A stretch of DNA of 64,000 bases, taken from positions 434,001 through 498,000 of the forward strand of contig CAVRAU010000008.1 of assembly GCA_963719055.1 (NCBI GenBank). Direction: 5' to 3'. Below are positions 10,642 through 20,131 of the stretch, in pieces. The stretch is from CAXMQZ01 sp963719055. GTDB lineage: Bacteria; Acidobacteriota; Thermoanaerobaculia; Multivoradales; JAHEKO01. The number at the start of each line of letters is the position of its first letter. Position 1 is the first letter of the stretch. The notes under the pieces were generated by a model that searched no databases, was not told the origin of the DNA, and saw only the letters and a list, made by a program, of their open reading frames with translations. Made by a program: the position numbers and the translations under genes.

Positions 10642-11589
10642 CTGTAACGGGCAGCTCCAGTCAGCTTTCTTATGCCACGGCGCAGAATCTGAAGAATGGA
10701 ACTCCAGGCGAAACGCCTTCTTGGATCGAGAACGGCAGCTGCCGTGAGAAGGCGCAAACTTCTGATTCCTCCGTAGTGGCGTCCTTCCAAGACATACTGG
10801 CTGGCAAGCGCTTTTCGATACAAGGAGCCCTCGATGGGCGAGTCTGCAAGGTCAAGCCGATTAGTGTACAAGGTCCTGATACAACGCCGCGCTTCTTCAA
10901 ATCTTCAGATCCATCTGCGAACTCAGTGAGTTGTGCTCAGCCCCGCGGCGGACCCTCACAAGGATTTCGGGCAGACCCCAGATCTGCACATAGTCAGCAA
11001 CTCTCAGGAAGAACTGCCAATCGACACTGATACGCGCACCGGGATCGAAAAAGACTCCTGGCAGCGCTATGACTTCTCGCCTGAACATACAGCCAGCGTT
11101 CGCCACTTTGCATTGTTGAATCAGCAACCACTGAACCATGTGCGGTTTTTGAGGGTACTGTTCACCATGGACAAGAACTCCCGGGAATAGAGCGAGCCGG
11201 CCCCCTGAAGGATCGATCCACTCAGCAATCCCAGATACAACCCCGACGTGTGGCTTGGCATCCAGCAGTTCGACTTCGGCACCAGTCGGTCAGGTACCGA
11301 GATATCGTCCTGTTCCTGCACCGCTATATAACGACCTCTCGCCAGCGAAACAGAGTCTCCATAGCTGCACCTAGACCTCTGTTCTGAATGTGCGGCTCGA
11401 CTCGAAGTAGTCCTCGAGTCCTCGGCTGACAGTTCTGCACAGAGTTCACTGGATCCGTCAGTGCTTCCATCGTCGAGGAGAATGAGCTCCCAGTCACAGA
11501 AGCTCTGAGCCCGTATCGAGCCTACCGCCTCTGGAGCCATCTCTTGCCGTTGAAAACCGGGCAAATGACACTCACTCTGGGCTGATCAC
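10638..11589 (-). CDS. GT2-family glycosyltransferase (several frameshifts)
   Basis: The beginning is read from a GTG near 11589: RVSVICPVFNGKRWLQ, then after a one-base shift SIRAQSFCDWELILLDDGST, the N-terminal GT-A nucleotide-binding strands. Further fragments are LARGRYIAVQEQDDISVPDR (the DXD-like metal site) at about 11340-11280, GCMFRREVIALPGVFF at 11100-11020 and a C-terminal helix bundle ending at 10638. Together they give a typical GT2 enzyme of about 316 residues. At least four shifts are needed. Its stop overlaps the ATG of the GT4 gene at 10641. Confidence 0.7.
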
Positions 11590-11647
11590 CGAGAGGGCCT
11601 GGTAGTCTCCATTCTGAAGTATGCGACCTATGCAGAACTACCCTCTG

Positions 11648-12348
11648 CTAGAAATACAAGAGTCCGTTTCCTTTGGTGCTCGAGATCGAAACCCATTCCT
11701 CAGTCTTGTGTCTACCCTTGAGCTCTCCCCAGAGTCGCGCCACCCCACAACCTCGATCGGGAGTCACTATGTATGGAAGCCTATGAGGCCCCCGGGCCGC
11801 ACCAACGGCGAGTACATTTCAAAGTCAGAACGGACGCCCTCGTAGGTATGGTCGCCATCGATATAGAGAAAGTCAATTGGCTGCCCTTCAAGCTTGGACT
11901 TGAGTTCAGCCAGGACTTCGGGCCGGATGCGAGTCGTCCTGGATGAAATCCATCGAGGCGTCCACTCTATCGAATAGGAACTCCCGATACAGACGGCGGC
12001 GGCGGCGGTCATAACCACCTCCATAGTCCCCGCCTGGCAGGTCGATACTTACGACCTTCTTCACTGCCGAGGACAGTCGGCTGAAGACAAACAGTGTCCC
12101 ACCCTTGAACGTACCTATTTCTACAATCACACGGGGATCAAGGCTTCTCACTCGATTGGCGAGCCCAGCCAGTTCATCGTCATCCTGCACCGTCGGGATT
12201 CTCGAGTAAGAGCCTCGGCCCTGGTAGTTTGCAGTCACCTCGATCAGAGCATTCGTATCGTCTCCGCACCAGCGCAAAGGCGCCGAAGTTCGCGCCTAGA
12301 GAGCCACCAGGCCAGTGGATCTAGAAGCCTTCTCCTAAAGCTAAACAT
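11648..12348 (-). CDS. class I SAM methyltransferase, CmcI/cephalosporin-hydroxylase-like (frameshifted)
   Basis: An ATG at 12348 opens FSFRRRLLDPLAWWLSRR; a shift near 12270 continues to the core frame with RVIVEIGTFKGGTLFVFSRL (SAM-binding motif I), VVSIDLPGGDYGGGY and, after a shift near 11950, QPIDFLYIDGDHTYEGVRSD and LVRPGGLIGFH. A last shift near 11770 gives IVTPDRGCGVARLWGELKG and the stop at 11648. The IDGDHTYEGV block is the signature of CmcI-like and Methyltransf_24 proteins found in O-antigen clusters, where they probably methylate a sugar hydroxyl. About 233 residues. Confidence 0.75.
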
Positions 12349-12463
12349 ACTCTTGCTTTCTTATCAGATTTGGACCACTCACATAGACAGTGGGTTAATA
12401 AAGGGGTGAGCGGCCCCGGCCGGAGGACTCACATTCTAAAGTCAACAAGATTCGGGGCTCACG

Positions 12464-12809
12464 TCACGCCGGTCCTACACCCGACACTATCGCCATGGTG
12501 ACAAACCCGTAGTTTGCTCCGACATCGATGGCGATATCACCAGGCCTCAATACCGACCTGGCCAGTCTACAAATTCGATTCTCTATGCCGTGCCTCTTTG
12601 CTCTAAAAAGGCCTTGAGGTGTAGCTGAGAAACGGAAGCTGACATCTTCCCACTGGACAGATCCCTGGACGATCTCGTTGAAGTCCCTCAGGGCGAAACA
12701 ACCACTCTCGCAACCTCAGGGTTGCTGGGGATCGCCCGATCCAGTTCCTGACTGCGGCCGGCAACGCCGCTTGAAGTCCTGAGTAGATCTTGAATTTCAG
12801 ATTTCTCAT
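12464..12809 (-). pseudogene. FkbM-family methyltransferase, truncated N-terminal remnant
   Basis: Translation from the ATG at 12809 gives NLKFKIYSGLQAALPAAVRN and then, through two small shifts, IQWEDVSFRFSATPQGLF and LRPGDIAIDVGANYGFVTM, the SAM-binding motif I typical of FkbM sugar O-methyltransferases. After GVGPA the frame hits a stop at 12464 and none of the downstream FkbM motifs (acidic loop, post II) can be found in any frame before the next gene starts at 12348. About two thirds of the domain is therefore missing. The insertion sequence lies just upstream (12876-13690), so the truncation is not caused by it directly. Confidence 0.65.
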
Positions 12810-12875
12810 TCAGACAAGCGCCACTGCGATTACTACTTTCAAGGCGGTGTACAGTTTGAGCAAGTGCCGCGACTA

Positions 12876-12891
12876 GGGCCTGTTAACACTA
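12876..12891 (+). repeat. IS left terminal inverted repeat
   Basis: GGGCCTGTTAACACTA, identical to the reverse complement of 13675-13690, flanked outside by TA. Confidence 0.92.
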
Positions 12892-13646
12892 GCGTAGTGC
12901 CTCCACAATGAGGGCGAAGTAAATGAAGGCCATGTACATGACGTCGAGCTTCTCGAATCGGGAGAAGATGCGACGGAAGCCTTTGAGGCGGCGAAAGAGC
13001 CGTTCGATCTCATTGCGCCTTTTGTAGAGTATTCGGTCGTAAGTCCAAGCGTCGACGCGGGTTCTCAAGGGTGGCACCACAGGGGCGTATCCCAGATCCA
13101 AGGCCAGTTGACGCGTCTCGTTGCCTTCGTAGGCACGATCCATCACCAAAGAGATGGGGTGCATCGGTCGGCCCAGGTGCTTCAGCAGGGATCGGCCGAC
13201 CGGCGCGTCGTGCGCTTGGCCTGGCGAGAGGCAGAAGGTGATGGCCGTTCGAGCATCTGCGGCAACCATATGAATCTTGGTGGTCCAGCCGCCGCGAGAC
13301 TTTCCGATGGCTTGGGGACCGTTTTTTTTAAAGCCCCCGTGCCATCCGGGTGGACTCTGACGATCGTGCTGTCCAGCGACACCGCCTCGATCTTGATGCG
13401 CACGATTTGCGCCTCCTGCAAGCGTTCGAACACCCGATCGAGCACGCCGCTCTTCGACCAACGGTTCATTCGGGTATAGATCGTGTGCCAATTCCCGAAA
13501 CGCTTCGGCAGCCCTCGCCACTTGCAGCCATGCTCGGCGACGTAAAGAATCGCGTTCAGGATCTCTAGATTCGTCAGACTCACGTTGCCCCGTTGAACCG
13601 GAAGACAATCCGCTATCCGCTCGTACTGCTCTTGCGTGATTTCCAT
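12889..13646 (-). CDS. IS5-family DDE transposase, two frames joined by -1 frameshift
   Basis: OrfA (13646-13182) holds the helix-turn-helix DUF4096-like part (EITQEQYERIADCLPVQRG, HGCKWRGLPKRFGNWHTIY) and the first catalytic Asp in SLDSTIVRVHPDG. OrfB continues in the -1 frame as GGWTTKIHMVAADA, the second Asp in SLVMDRAYEG and the C-terminal Glu in YKRRNEIERLFRRLKGFRR (the Y-R-E-K box). The switch occurs at eight A residues (13322-13329) where codons AAA AAA can slip by -1 to give KK then NGPQAIGKS. The stop codon at 12889 overlaps the left inverted repeat. Both frames are intact, so the element looks active. Confidence 0.92.
13322..13329 (-). other. A8 slippery site for programmed -1 frameshifting
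   Basis: Eight consecutive A residues on the coding strand at the junction of the two transposase frames. Reading AAA AAA in frame 0 and slipping back one base joins orfA to orfB exactly where the DDE domain continues. This is the usual expression mode in the IS427 group, and unlike the other shifts in the window it is likely genuine. Confidence 0.75.
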
Positions 13647-13674
13647 CCATCGAGTCTACACTGAACTCACCCAA

Positions 13675-13690
13675 TAGTGTTAACAGGCCC
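13675..13690 (-). repeat. IS right terminal inverted repeat
   Basis: TAGTGTTAACAGGCCC on the plus strand, a perfect inverted copy of the left end, followed by TA. Confidence 0.92.
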
Positions 13691-13843
13691 TAGGCGAATG
13701 TAACCCAAGGTGCTTACTGGCACCCCCATGTACATCTAGTCGAATCTTGACCGTCTCACTGCCTGTCGCCGGGTATTTCACCGACCGGCCACTCGATCGG
13801 GTAGCTCCATATGCCACCGCAACGCCTAGACCCGGGAGCGCTG

Positions 13844-15411
13844 TTACCCCGGAATCGCCAACAAAGAACACAATGAACCAGGCAAGTGGTGACGACACCA
13901 CTCCAACTCTCTTGCTCCCAGTAGGCCATTCCAAATTGTCGTCAGACCGTTTCTATTCAACACAACCTGGGAGAAACCAAACACTGCGCAAAAGACCACT
14001 GCGACACCTGCGAATTCTCCCCAGTCAGTCGTAAAAGGCATTACAGCGGGAAGACGTCTCGAAACTACACCACCAAGAATGGCTCCGACGATCGCGATCA
14101 GGGCTGGGCGAAGAGTGGGCAACAATTCCCAATGGAGAAATCGAAAACAGGCTGTCAGCTTAATCATTGAAAACAAACTCTTGATCACCGCGACTGCGAT
14201 CGCCACACCAATAATCCCAGAGATCTTCGCGCCCACGAAGTACGCCAGTCCCAACGGGACAACGATCCAGCGGACTATTCTGAAGGGGATGTCGGGTCGA
14301 CCAACTGCGTAGAAAACGCTCCCAATCCCGGACGTAACCGCATTTACAATCACGTGAATAGACAGAATCTGAAAAACGGTCACAGATGGGGTCCATTGAT
14401 CTCCAAACACAAGCGGAATTACTAGTTCAGCATTGAATGCCAAGAAGGCGACTGCAGGCGCGATGAGGATAACTGCCGCCGCCGTTGCAGTCCGGTAAGC
14501 CCGACGCATCTGTTCGGCATCTTGTTTCAGTCTAGAAAAAACCGGAAATGCAAGTCCTGAATAGAGGTCTAGGACACGCCGGCTCAGGATTCGGCTCTTT
14601 TCAAAAGCGAAGAAGTAGAAACCCAGTTGAGGTGTCGGAAGGATACGGCCAATCACTAGATAGTCCAGGTTGTGGACCAAGTAGTTGATGATGGAATTGC
14701 CCGTAGCGAACCGCCCGAAATCCAGAATATCGCGACGCCAGCGCTTCGTCGCAGCCAGATCTAATCTCACGTCTTGCGGTGCGAACCTAAAGGCCACCAA
14801 GGCAACTACAGCAGGGCTGACAATTTGGGCAGCCACAAGACTCCATACCCCGTAGCCAGCGAACGCCAAAGAACAAGCGACGATTGACGCGACCACAACG
14901 GCCAGCACATTCAGTTTTGCGACTTGTGAGAATGCTAGGTCTCGTCGCAATAGAGCCAAGAAGAAGGAAGCGAGCCCTTGCACGGGTAGCGCCAGAGCCA
15001 GCGCAATAATCACCCCAACCACTCGCTGATCACCGAGAACCAGGCCACCTAGCGGTGAAATCACGACTTGGCAGAAGGCCAAACAAATGAAGACCCCCAC
15101 GGTCACGGTGAACGCAGCTCGTAGAAAGCTGGACTCCAGTGATTCACGCTGGACTACCATGGCAGACACACCAAAATCTCCAACCGCCTTGGCGAGTCCA
15201 CCGATCGCGATGGCCATCGCGATGAGCCCGAAGTCTTCGGGAACAAGTAACCTTGCGAGGGCAACGGACGTCCCTAGTTGAATTGACCTGCGATATGCGA
15301 GTCGCCCTACCACGAACCACGTTCACGCCGGTCCTGGCGGCATCAGCGACACCCGCCAGACAATGGGGTCCCTCGTCCGCTGGAATCATCTTGATCCAAG
15401 GAGTCCTTCAT
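13844..15411 (-). CDS. polysaccharide flippase (Wzx/PST family)
   Basis: A highly hydrophobic protein with about 12-14 membrane helices. The main frame (15313-13844) contains the family signature LGTSVALARLLVPEDFGLIA near the N-terminus, GDFGVSAMVVQRESL and a helix pair after YLVIGRILPTPQLGFYFFAF, typical of the Polysacc_synt/MVF-like lipid-linked oligosaccharide flippases. The start is probably the ATG at 15411 (KDSLDQDDSSGRGTPLSGG), reached through two one-base shifts between 15305 and 15360 that recover GVADAARTGV. It would move the finished undecaprenyl-linked repeat unit across the inner membrane. About 150 bases between its stop and the IS hold nothing recognisable. Confidence 0.85.
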
Positions 15412-15539
15412 AGCTCGATAAGTGATCGGTTCCTATTATGACTTCTGGTGACTCCGCAATTCGACAGACCGGTCGGACGACCGGGAACAGTCGGGCCACT
15501 AGTCCGGCTCTCCGGCTCGTTCCGCGACCGCGGAATCAT

Positions 15540-16330
15540 TTAGCCCGTATGACCACCTGAAGACCTCGATCCCGCCGCGCAACACAGGCTCGAGGTCTCG
15601 AGCAATCCCAGTCTTGACTCTGGTCGCGGCAAACGACCTGATCTCCGAACGCCCCAGAGGAGATCGGGTGTATCGCGCACCAGGAAGACCTCAACTGCAG
15701 AATGCTGAAGATGGCTCCTTCTATCACGACCAATCCCGGCGGTCTGACTCAGGCTGTCATCGAGCTCCTGCGACTCGAAGTACGTACTGTTCTTCGAAAC
15801 GCTCGAGGTAGACCGGTACGGACTAGCTGGCGAGCCTAAACCGGCCGCGAGGAACCGCTCCCGTCCTTGGATTCAAGTGAGGGGCCGACCCACAAGATGC
15901 CCAGCCACTCAGGCTTACGACAGATCAAATTCCTGCTGGCCGCCAAGTCTGGATGTCAGGGCGGTGAATTGTGGTCCATCTTCGGAGTGCTCGACGACAC
16001 CCGCGACACATAGGCGTCGATGGAGAAGCCATCAGCGAGTGAAAGGTCCTCGACATCTCCGTGCCTGACATCAGGAAGTCTGCATGGGCGTTCACTGCAG
16101 CCCACCACCTGTTCCGGATCTCTCAACCCCTATGACCTTGAAGCCCTCGCCGCCATCGCCGCCATGATCGGCCGGCCCCACAACCTGCTTCCAGACCAGC
16201 CCCAGATCGGAGAATAGCGCTCTGAAGACTCGAGATCCAGCTCTCGCGGAAGGGCAGAGCAAGCCGGACTCGAATGAGGACTCAAATTCGAAGCTCGTCC
16301 CAGTATTCAGCCCAGTACCTGTCCTGATCG
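15540..16330 (-). pseudogene. class I SAM methyltransferase (Methyltransf_11/23-like), many frameshifts
   Basis: No single frame is open here, but stepping between frames on the minus strand recovers a methyltransferase in the right order: YWAEYWDELRFE near 16310, LEAGCGAGRS (SAM motif I) at about 16190, EGFKVIGVERSGT at about 16150, LPDVRHGDVEDLSLADG at about 16060, GVVEHSEDGPQFTAL at about 15990 and FESQELDDSL at about 15780. This is the layout of methyltransferases in LPS and exopolysaccharide clusters. At least six shifts are needed, so it is either a true pseudogene or a very poorly polished stretch. It fills what otherwise looks like a 900-base gap. Confidence 0.6.
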
Positions 16331-16425
16331 CTGGGCAAGGTGATTCAGCGCCAAGCGATCAGGTTGAGTCGCCTGAACTCGGTTTCGGGCTTGGCGGTTC
16401 CTGAGCAGCTCGATTGCCTTCCCTG

Positions 16426-17688
16426 TCAGACCGACGCACAGCAGTTCTTCGGATACCCATTGCTGAGCGCAGGCACAGCTACCACCATTACAGCGAGGGC
16501 CGGCACCATATACCTGACAATCGAGAGTACCAGTGTCGTCATCACCCAAGAATAGAGAGCGATCATGAGAATGAGCGCCCCGGCATCTCCGACTTTTCCG
16601 CCACTACGCCAGGCCCTGACAGCCCCAATCGAAAGTAGAGTCACAAGGGGAAGCTGAAATGCGAGAAGCCACTTGTCGTTCTGGCCACTATCGGTCCCGT
16701 ACCAAGAACGGGCCGCCTTGATCGCAAAGAGCTGGACCACCGCAGCCGGCGTTGAACGGAGCTTTTCCCAGAGAAATCCTGATATCGCAGCGACACTGTC
16801 TAGCTCGCGATAGCTCTTCTCATACATCTCGATCTGAAGTTGACGGACGGCGTCCGGCACCCACACGGGTCGGTTCTCACTCGGATCAACAGCATAGGTC
16901 AAGCCGTCCAACACCGTGGGGACCCCACCGGTACTGAGAGGAACCACCTCGCCTGAGGACCTCCATACGTGGAACTCCCAAGGGAGTACTGTCACCACCG
17001 CTGCCAAGACAATCAGAGTGGCTGATGCTGCACGCCGATAGCGTGAACGTCCCGCCGCCCGAACTACCACAAACAACCCGAAGACAAGCGGCAGCCCGAT
17101 TGCACTCGGCCGAACCAGCATGGCCAGGCCGAGCAATACACCCACCAGAATCGCCTTCACGCTCGATCGATCTTGGTTTCGGGTTAGTCCGAGTGCAACG
17201 AGGACTGCTGCAAGCAGAAGGACTGTGAAGGGGGCTTCCGACAGAGGCTGTAACCACATTCGCCAGAAGACGGGGTATCCAAGCCAAACGGCCGCGCAAA
17301 GAAGCCCTGCCCAAGGGCCCCATAGCTCTTGGCCAATTCTCATAACGAGAAGCGATCCCGATATCGCAAAGACCAAAAAAAGCGTTGCACCGAGGATCCC
17401 ATCGTCGATCCCCATCCTAGAGCTCGTCAGTTCGACCCCGGCCAACATGAGCGGGAAGAGGGGTGGATAGCGAAAAGAACCGAATCCTTGGCCGGCAACC
17501 AGAGATCGAACCTGATTTGAATAGTCCGGAGCCAAGCTCTCGAACTTGGCTGACGAACTGAGAAAGGCTGGTTGAAAAGCCAGCCACAGAATCATGATTG
17601 CGAGAACGGTAAGAACTACGACTGCGAGAACTGGGCGTGCCACTATACGGTTAGCGGCTGATTCACCCAGCTCGGTCAGAGCAGCCAC
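16426..17688 (-). CDS. GT-C membrane glycosyltransferase (GT39/ArnT-like)
   Basis: A 420-residue protein with about ten predicted membrane helices. After the first helix there is an acidic periplasmic loop (APDYSNQVRSLVAGQGFGSF) and FRYPPLFPLMLAG, the arrangement of PMT/ArnT-type GT-C transferases that take sugar from polyprenyl phosphate. A long periplasmic segment follows residue 240 (VPLSTGGVPTVLDGLTYAVD). Its N-terminus overlaps the downstream end of the export-protein gene by 13 bases. The last residues may be altered by a shift near 16440, since the alternative frame carries on hydrophobically. Acceptor unknown; it may decorate the glycan after export. Confidence 0.8.
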   Translation of the reverse strand: MAALTELGESAANRIVARPVLAVVVLTVLAIMILWLAFQPAFLSSSAKFESLAPDYSNQVRSLVAGQGFGSFRYPPLFPLMLAGVELTSSRMGIDDGILGATLFLVFAISGSLLVMRIGQELWGPWAGLLCAAVWLGYPVFWRMWLQPLSEAPFTVLLLAAVLVALGLTRNQDRSSVKAILVGVLLGLAMLVRPSAIGLPLVFGLFVVVRAAGRSRYRRAASATLIVLAAVVTVLPWEFHVWRSSGEVVPLSTGGVPTVLDGLTYAVDPSENRPVWVPDAVRQLQIEMYEKSYRELDSVAAISGFLWEKLRSTPAAVVQLFAIKAARSWYGTDSGQNDKWLLAFQLPLVTLLSIGAVRAWRSGGKVGDAGALILMIALYSWVMTTLVLSIVRYMVPALAVMVVAVPALSNGYPKNCCASV

Positions 17689-18553
17689 TCCCCCACTACC
17701 ACGGTGTCGTTTCGTTCCAAGGGCTGATCAGGGTCCTTGCCGTTCTGGATACGCTTGGCGTTGATGGGAATGACCTCCTCGGTGCCGTCGCTGTTGCGAC
17801 GTTTGATGGTGACTTTCTTGAGGTTGGCCCTCTCGGTGGGTCCACCAGCGGCGGTGATGGCCTGAAGAACGGTGATCCCTTCACTGCTCGAGTAGTCGAC
17901 AGCACCCGGGTTGCGGACGGCGCCGGTGACGTAGACCCGAAGAGCCCGGGCCACGGGCACAACCACGATGTCGCCCGGCTCCAGGCCGAGGTTCTGCGTG
18001 ACATCTCCTTCGTCGAATAATCGATCGCATCGATCTCCAGCGTCTCCTGTTCCGGAGTGTCACTTCCGCGAACAACCAGAACCTTGCCACCCCGGTTCGG
18101 CGTGACTCCACCAGCTTGGCCGATGATCTCCAAGAGTGTCCCGCCACCGACGAGATCGTAGGAACCCGGCCTCTGGACGGCTCCCTGAACGGAGACCGCT
18201 GCGCTCACTGACTCGGCCACGAAGATCGAGACTTGCGGATCGTTGACCAGTTTCTTGGCCGAGAGCATCCTGGCGATCAACTCCTCACCACCTCTCACCG
18301 TGAACCCAGCGATTCGGAAGTTCCCCAACAGGGGCAAGGTGATCGTGCCATCTCCCAGAACCCTGCACCCGACGGGTAAGCTCCTCGATACCGAGAACGC
18401 TGACCTCGAGCTCGTCTCCGGGACCTATCGTCAGGGCTGATGCGGAGTCCTGGGCACGACCGTCTGCGCGCAAGACAGAACGGTCAGAGCCCAGCAACGA
18501 GTCCGAGGAGATATCCCGACTCGTAGCTGCCTCTTGCCGATCATGATCGCCAT
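17676..18553 (-). CDS. Wza-type polysaccharide export lipoprotein (frameshifted)
   Basis: The start is taken as the ATG at 18553, which gives a signal peptide ending WALTVLSCAQ with a plausible lipobox cysteine. After a shift near 18450 comes the Poly_export domain (LTIGPGDELEVSVLGIEEL), after one near 18345 GNFRIAGFTVRGGEELIARM, and SLBB repeats follow (VSVQGAVQRPGSYDLVGGG; LRVYVTGAVRNPGAVDYSSS after a shift near 18010). About 292 residues, normal for the family. It would form the outer-membrane export channel that works with the Wzc-like kinase at 27427-29826. Its stop overlaps the start of the GT-C gene. Confidence 0.8.
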
Positions 18554-18575
18554 CCAATTCACATCCCAGACGGGC

Positions 18576-19845
18576 CTAGCCCCAAGGACCACCACCGGTG
18601 CTGATTCCGAAGTTGGCCCGTATGCCACTGTTCGTGCGGTCGAATCTCGGTAGGTTGGAGTCGTAGTCTCTGGTCCAGTACCCGACCGAGAATTTTCCCT
18701 TTCCCACGCTGAATCCGATATCGGCTCCGAAGCCGTTGAAATCGTCTTTTCGATCGACCTCGAGCGGCTCGAACGGCACATAGTCATTGGACCCAGTCTC
18801 TCCAAAGATCCGGATCCACGCCCATCGAGTCATGGCGATCTTCAGTGCCAGGCCCGCAGTGGGGCTGTCGAAGTAGGCCCAGATGTCGGTGAAGGAGTAC
18901 GCAAGGTTGTTCCTGACATAGAGTTGCGGCTCCACCCGGGTCCAGGCTCTCCAGGCGAGCTCCGCATTCCCGGCCAACCCGCTGTAGTCGACGAATCGCG
19001 AACCGTCGCCGTCTGGCTTGAGATCGAGATACAAGAGGTTGGCCCTGAAGAAGAAGTTGGGAGTTTCGTAGTCTGCGGTGACCAATGGCGAGGTTCCCGA
19101 GTTCGACCGATCACTCAAACCCGGATCGAATTCCGCTTGCGAGTACTCGGCCCCGACACCGAGCTTGAATCCCCTGGGCAGACGGAATGTCGACGAGAAG
19201 GCGATAGAACTGCTCGTCTCGGTCGACGACTGCTGAGGTCGATGAAGTCGCCAGGCTCGTCGAGGTAGCGGATCGCACGGAAGGTGCCCCCGAGGACCAG
19301 CGAGAAGCCCCCACCGACATCGAAATCCAGAATGGCCTCTGCCTGATCCAGGCGGGTGTTGACCTGTTGCTCGAACTCCTGACTGAAGAACACGGCGTCG
19401 TCTCGCCGGGTGACACTGAGCTCCATACCCGGTGCGACCAAGGTCTCCAAACAGGCCTAGTCCATAGCGGCCATTCCATCGATTCCGATCGGAATTGTCT
19501 TGGTACCAGACATACTCAGGGAGGACGATGTAGTGCCAGCGTCAACTCGCTTCCCACCGGCGTGTAGCCTCGCACTCCGACTCCCAGCAGTCGCGGTGCA
19601 GCTGCGAGTCATCTGCGGCCGGAGTTGTCCACGTAGGACAGGTTTCGCAGCGCAGCCCAAGGGTCAAAGTACATTCGGCCCAGCTTCCACCTGGACTCCT
19701 GCATAGCCTTGTCTACGACCTCGGACCGGGTGATCGTGCGGCCGATGAAGGTGCCTGGGGGCGTGTATTGATTGAACTGGGCCTCAGAGGACCAGGCGCT
19801 CAGTATCGAGCCTACAACCACAATCAATGAAATCCGAGCTTTCAC
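18576..19845 (-). CDS. outer-membrane beta-barrel protein of the export cluster (frameshifted)
   Basis: A GTG at 19845 after GAAGGAAAA begins a signal peptide (KARISLIVVVGSILSAWSSE) followed by QFNQYTPPGTFIGRTITRSE. The rest, read through shifts near 19610-19440 and 19120, is a succession of amphipathic strands with aromatic ends (ILDFDVGGGFSLVLGGTFRA, FSVGKGKFSVGYWTRDYDSN) and a glycine-rich C-terminus. This resembles the beta-barrel porin-like proteins often encoded next to exopolysaccharide export genes (BBP2_2-like). A role in export or surface anchoring is inferred from position only. Length would be about 420 residues. Confidence 0.6.
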
Positions 19846-20131
19846 TTTTCCTTCGCCTCCATCAGCATCGGTCTCGACAATTCGGCGCGGACTATCTCGA
19901 GGCGAATTCTCGCACATCGGAGCCATGTTTGGGCGCGGACTGAAAGGACCACCCCTGCTAAGCTCTTCTCGAAACTGAAGCGGTCTTCCTCACTAGCACC
20001 GCTCGTCAAGACCAAGAAAGGTGCTATAGGCCATTACTGAAGCCCAATCGGTTCTCATCGTCCGCCACGGTCGAAATCGGGGCCCCAGGATTCGCCTTCG
20101 ATCGATTCGACCGGCTTACTTCGATCCATTC

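Larger units (their letters stand above)
12876..13690 (-). mobile_element. IS5-family insertion sequence (IS427-group-like), complete
   Basis: An 815-bp element bounded by perfect 16-bp inverted repeats GGGCCTGTTAACACTA (12876-12891 and, inverted, 13675-13690). It is flanked by TA on both sides (12874-12875 and 13691-13692), within a CTA...TAG context, fitting the TA target duplication of the IS427 group. It carries one transposase split over two frames. It sits between the Wzx flippase and the FkbM remnant. Confidence 0.92.

Noticed and set aside
5232..12348. Programmed frameshifting in the glycosyltransferase genes
   Set aside because: The shifts go in both directions, lack a common slippery motif, and in one gene cancel each other. 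Consensus error explains them better.
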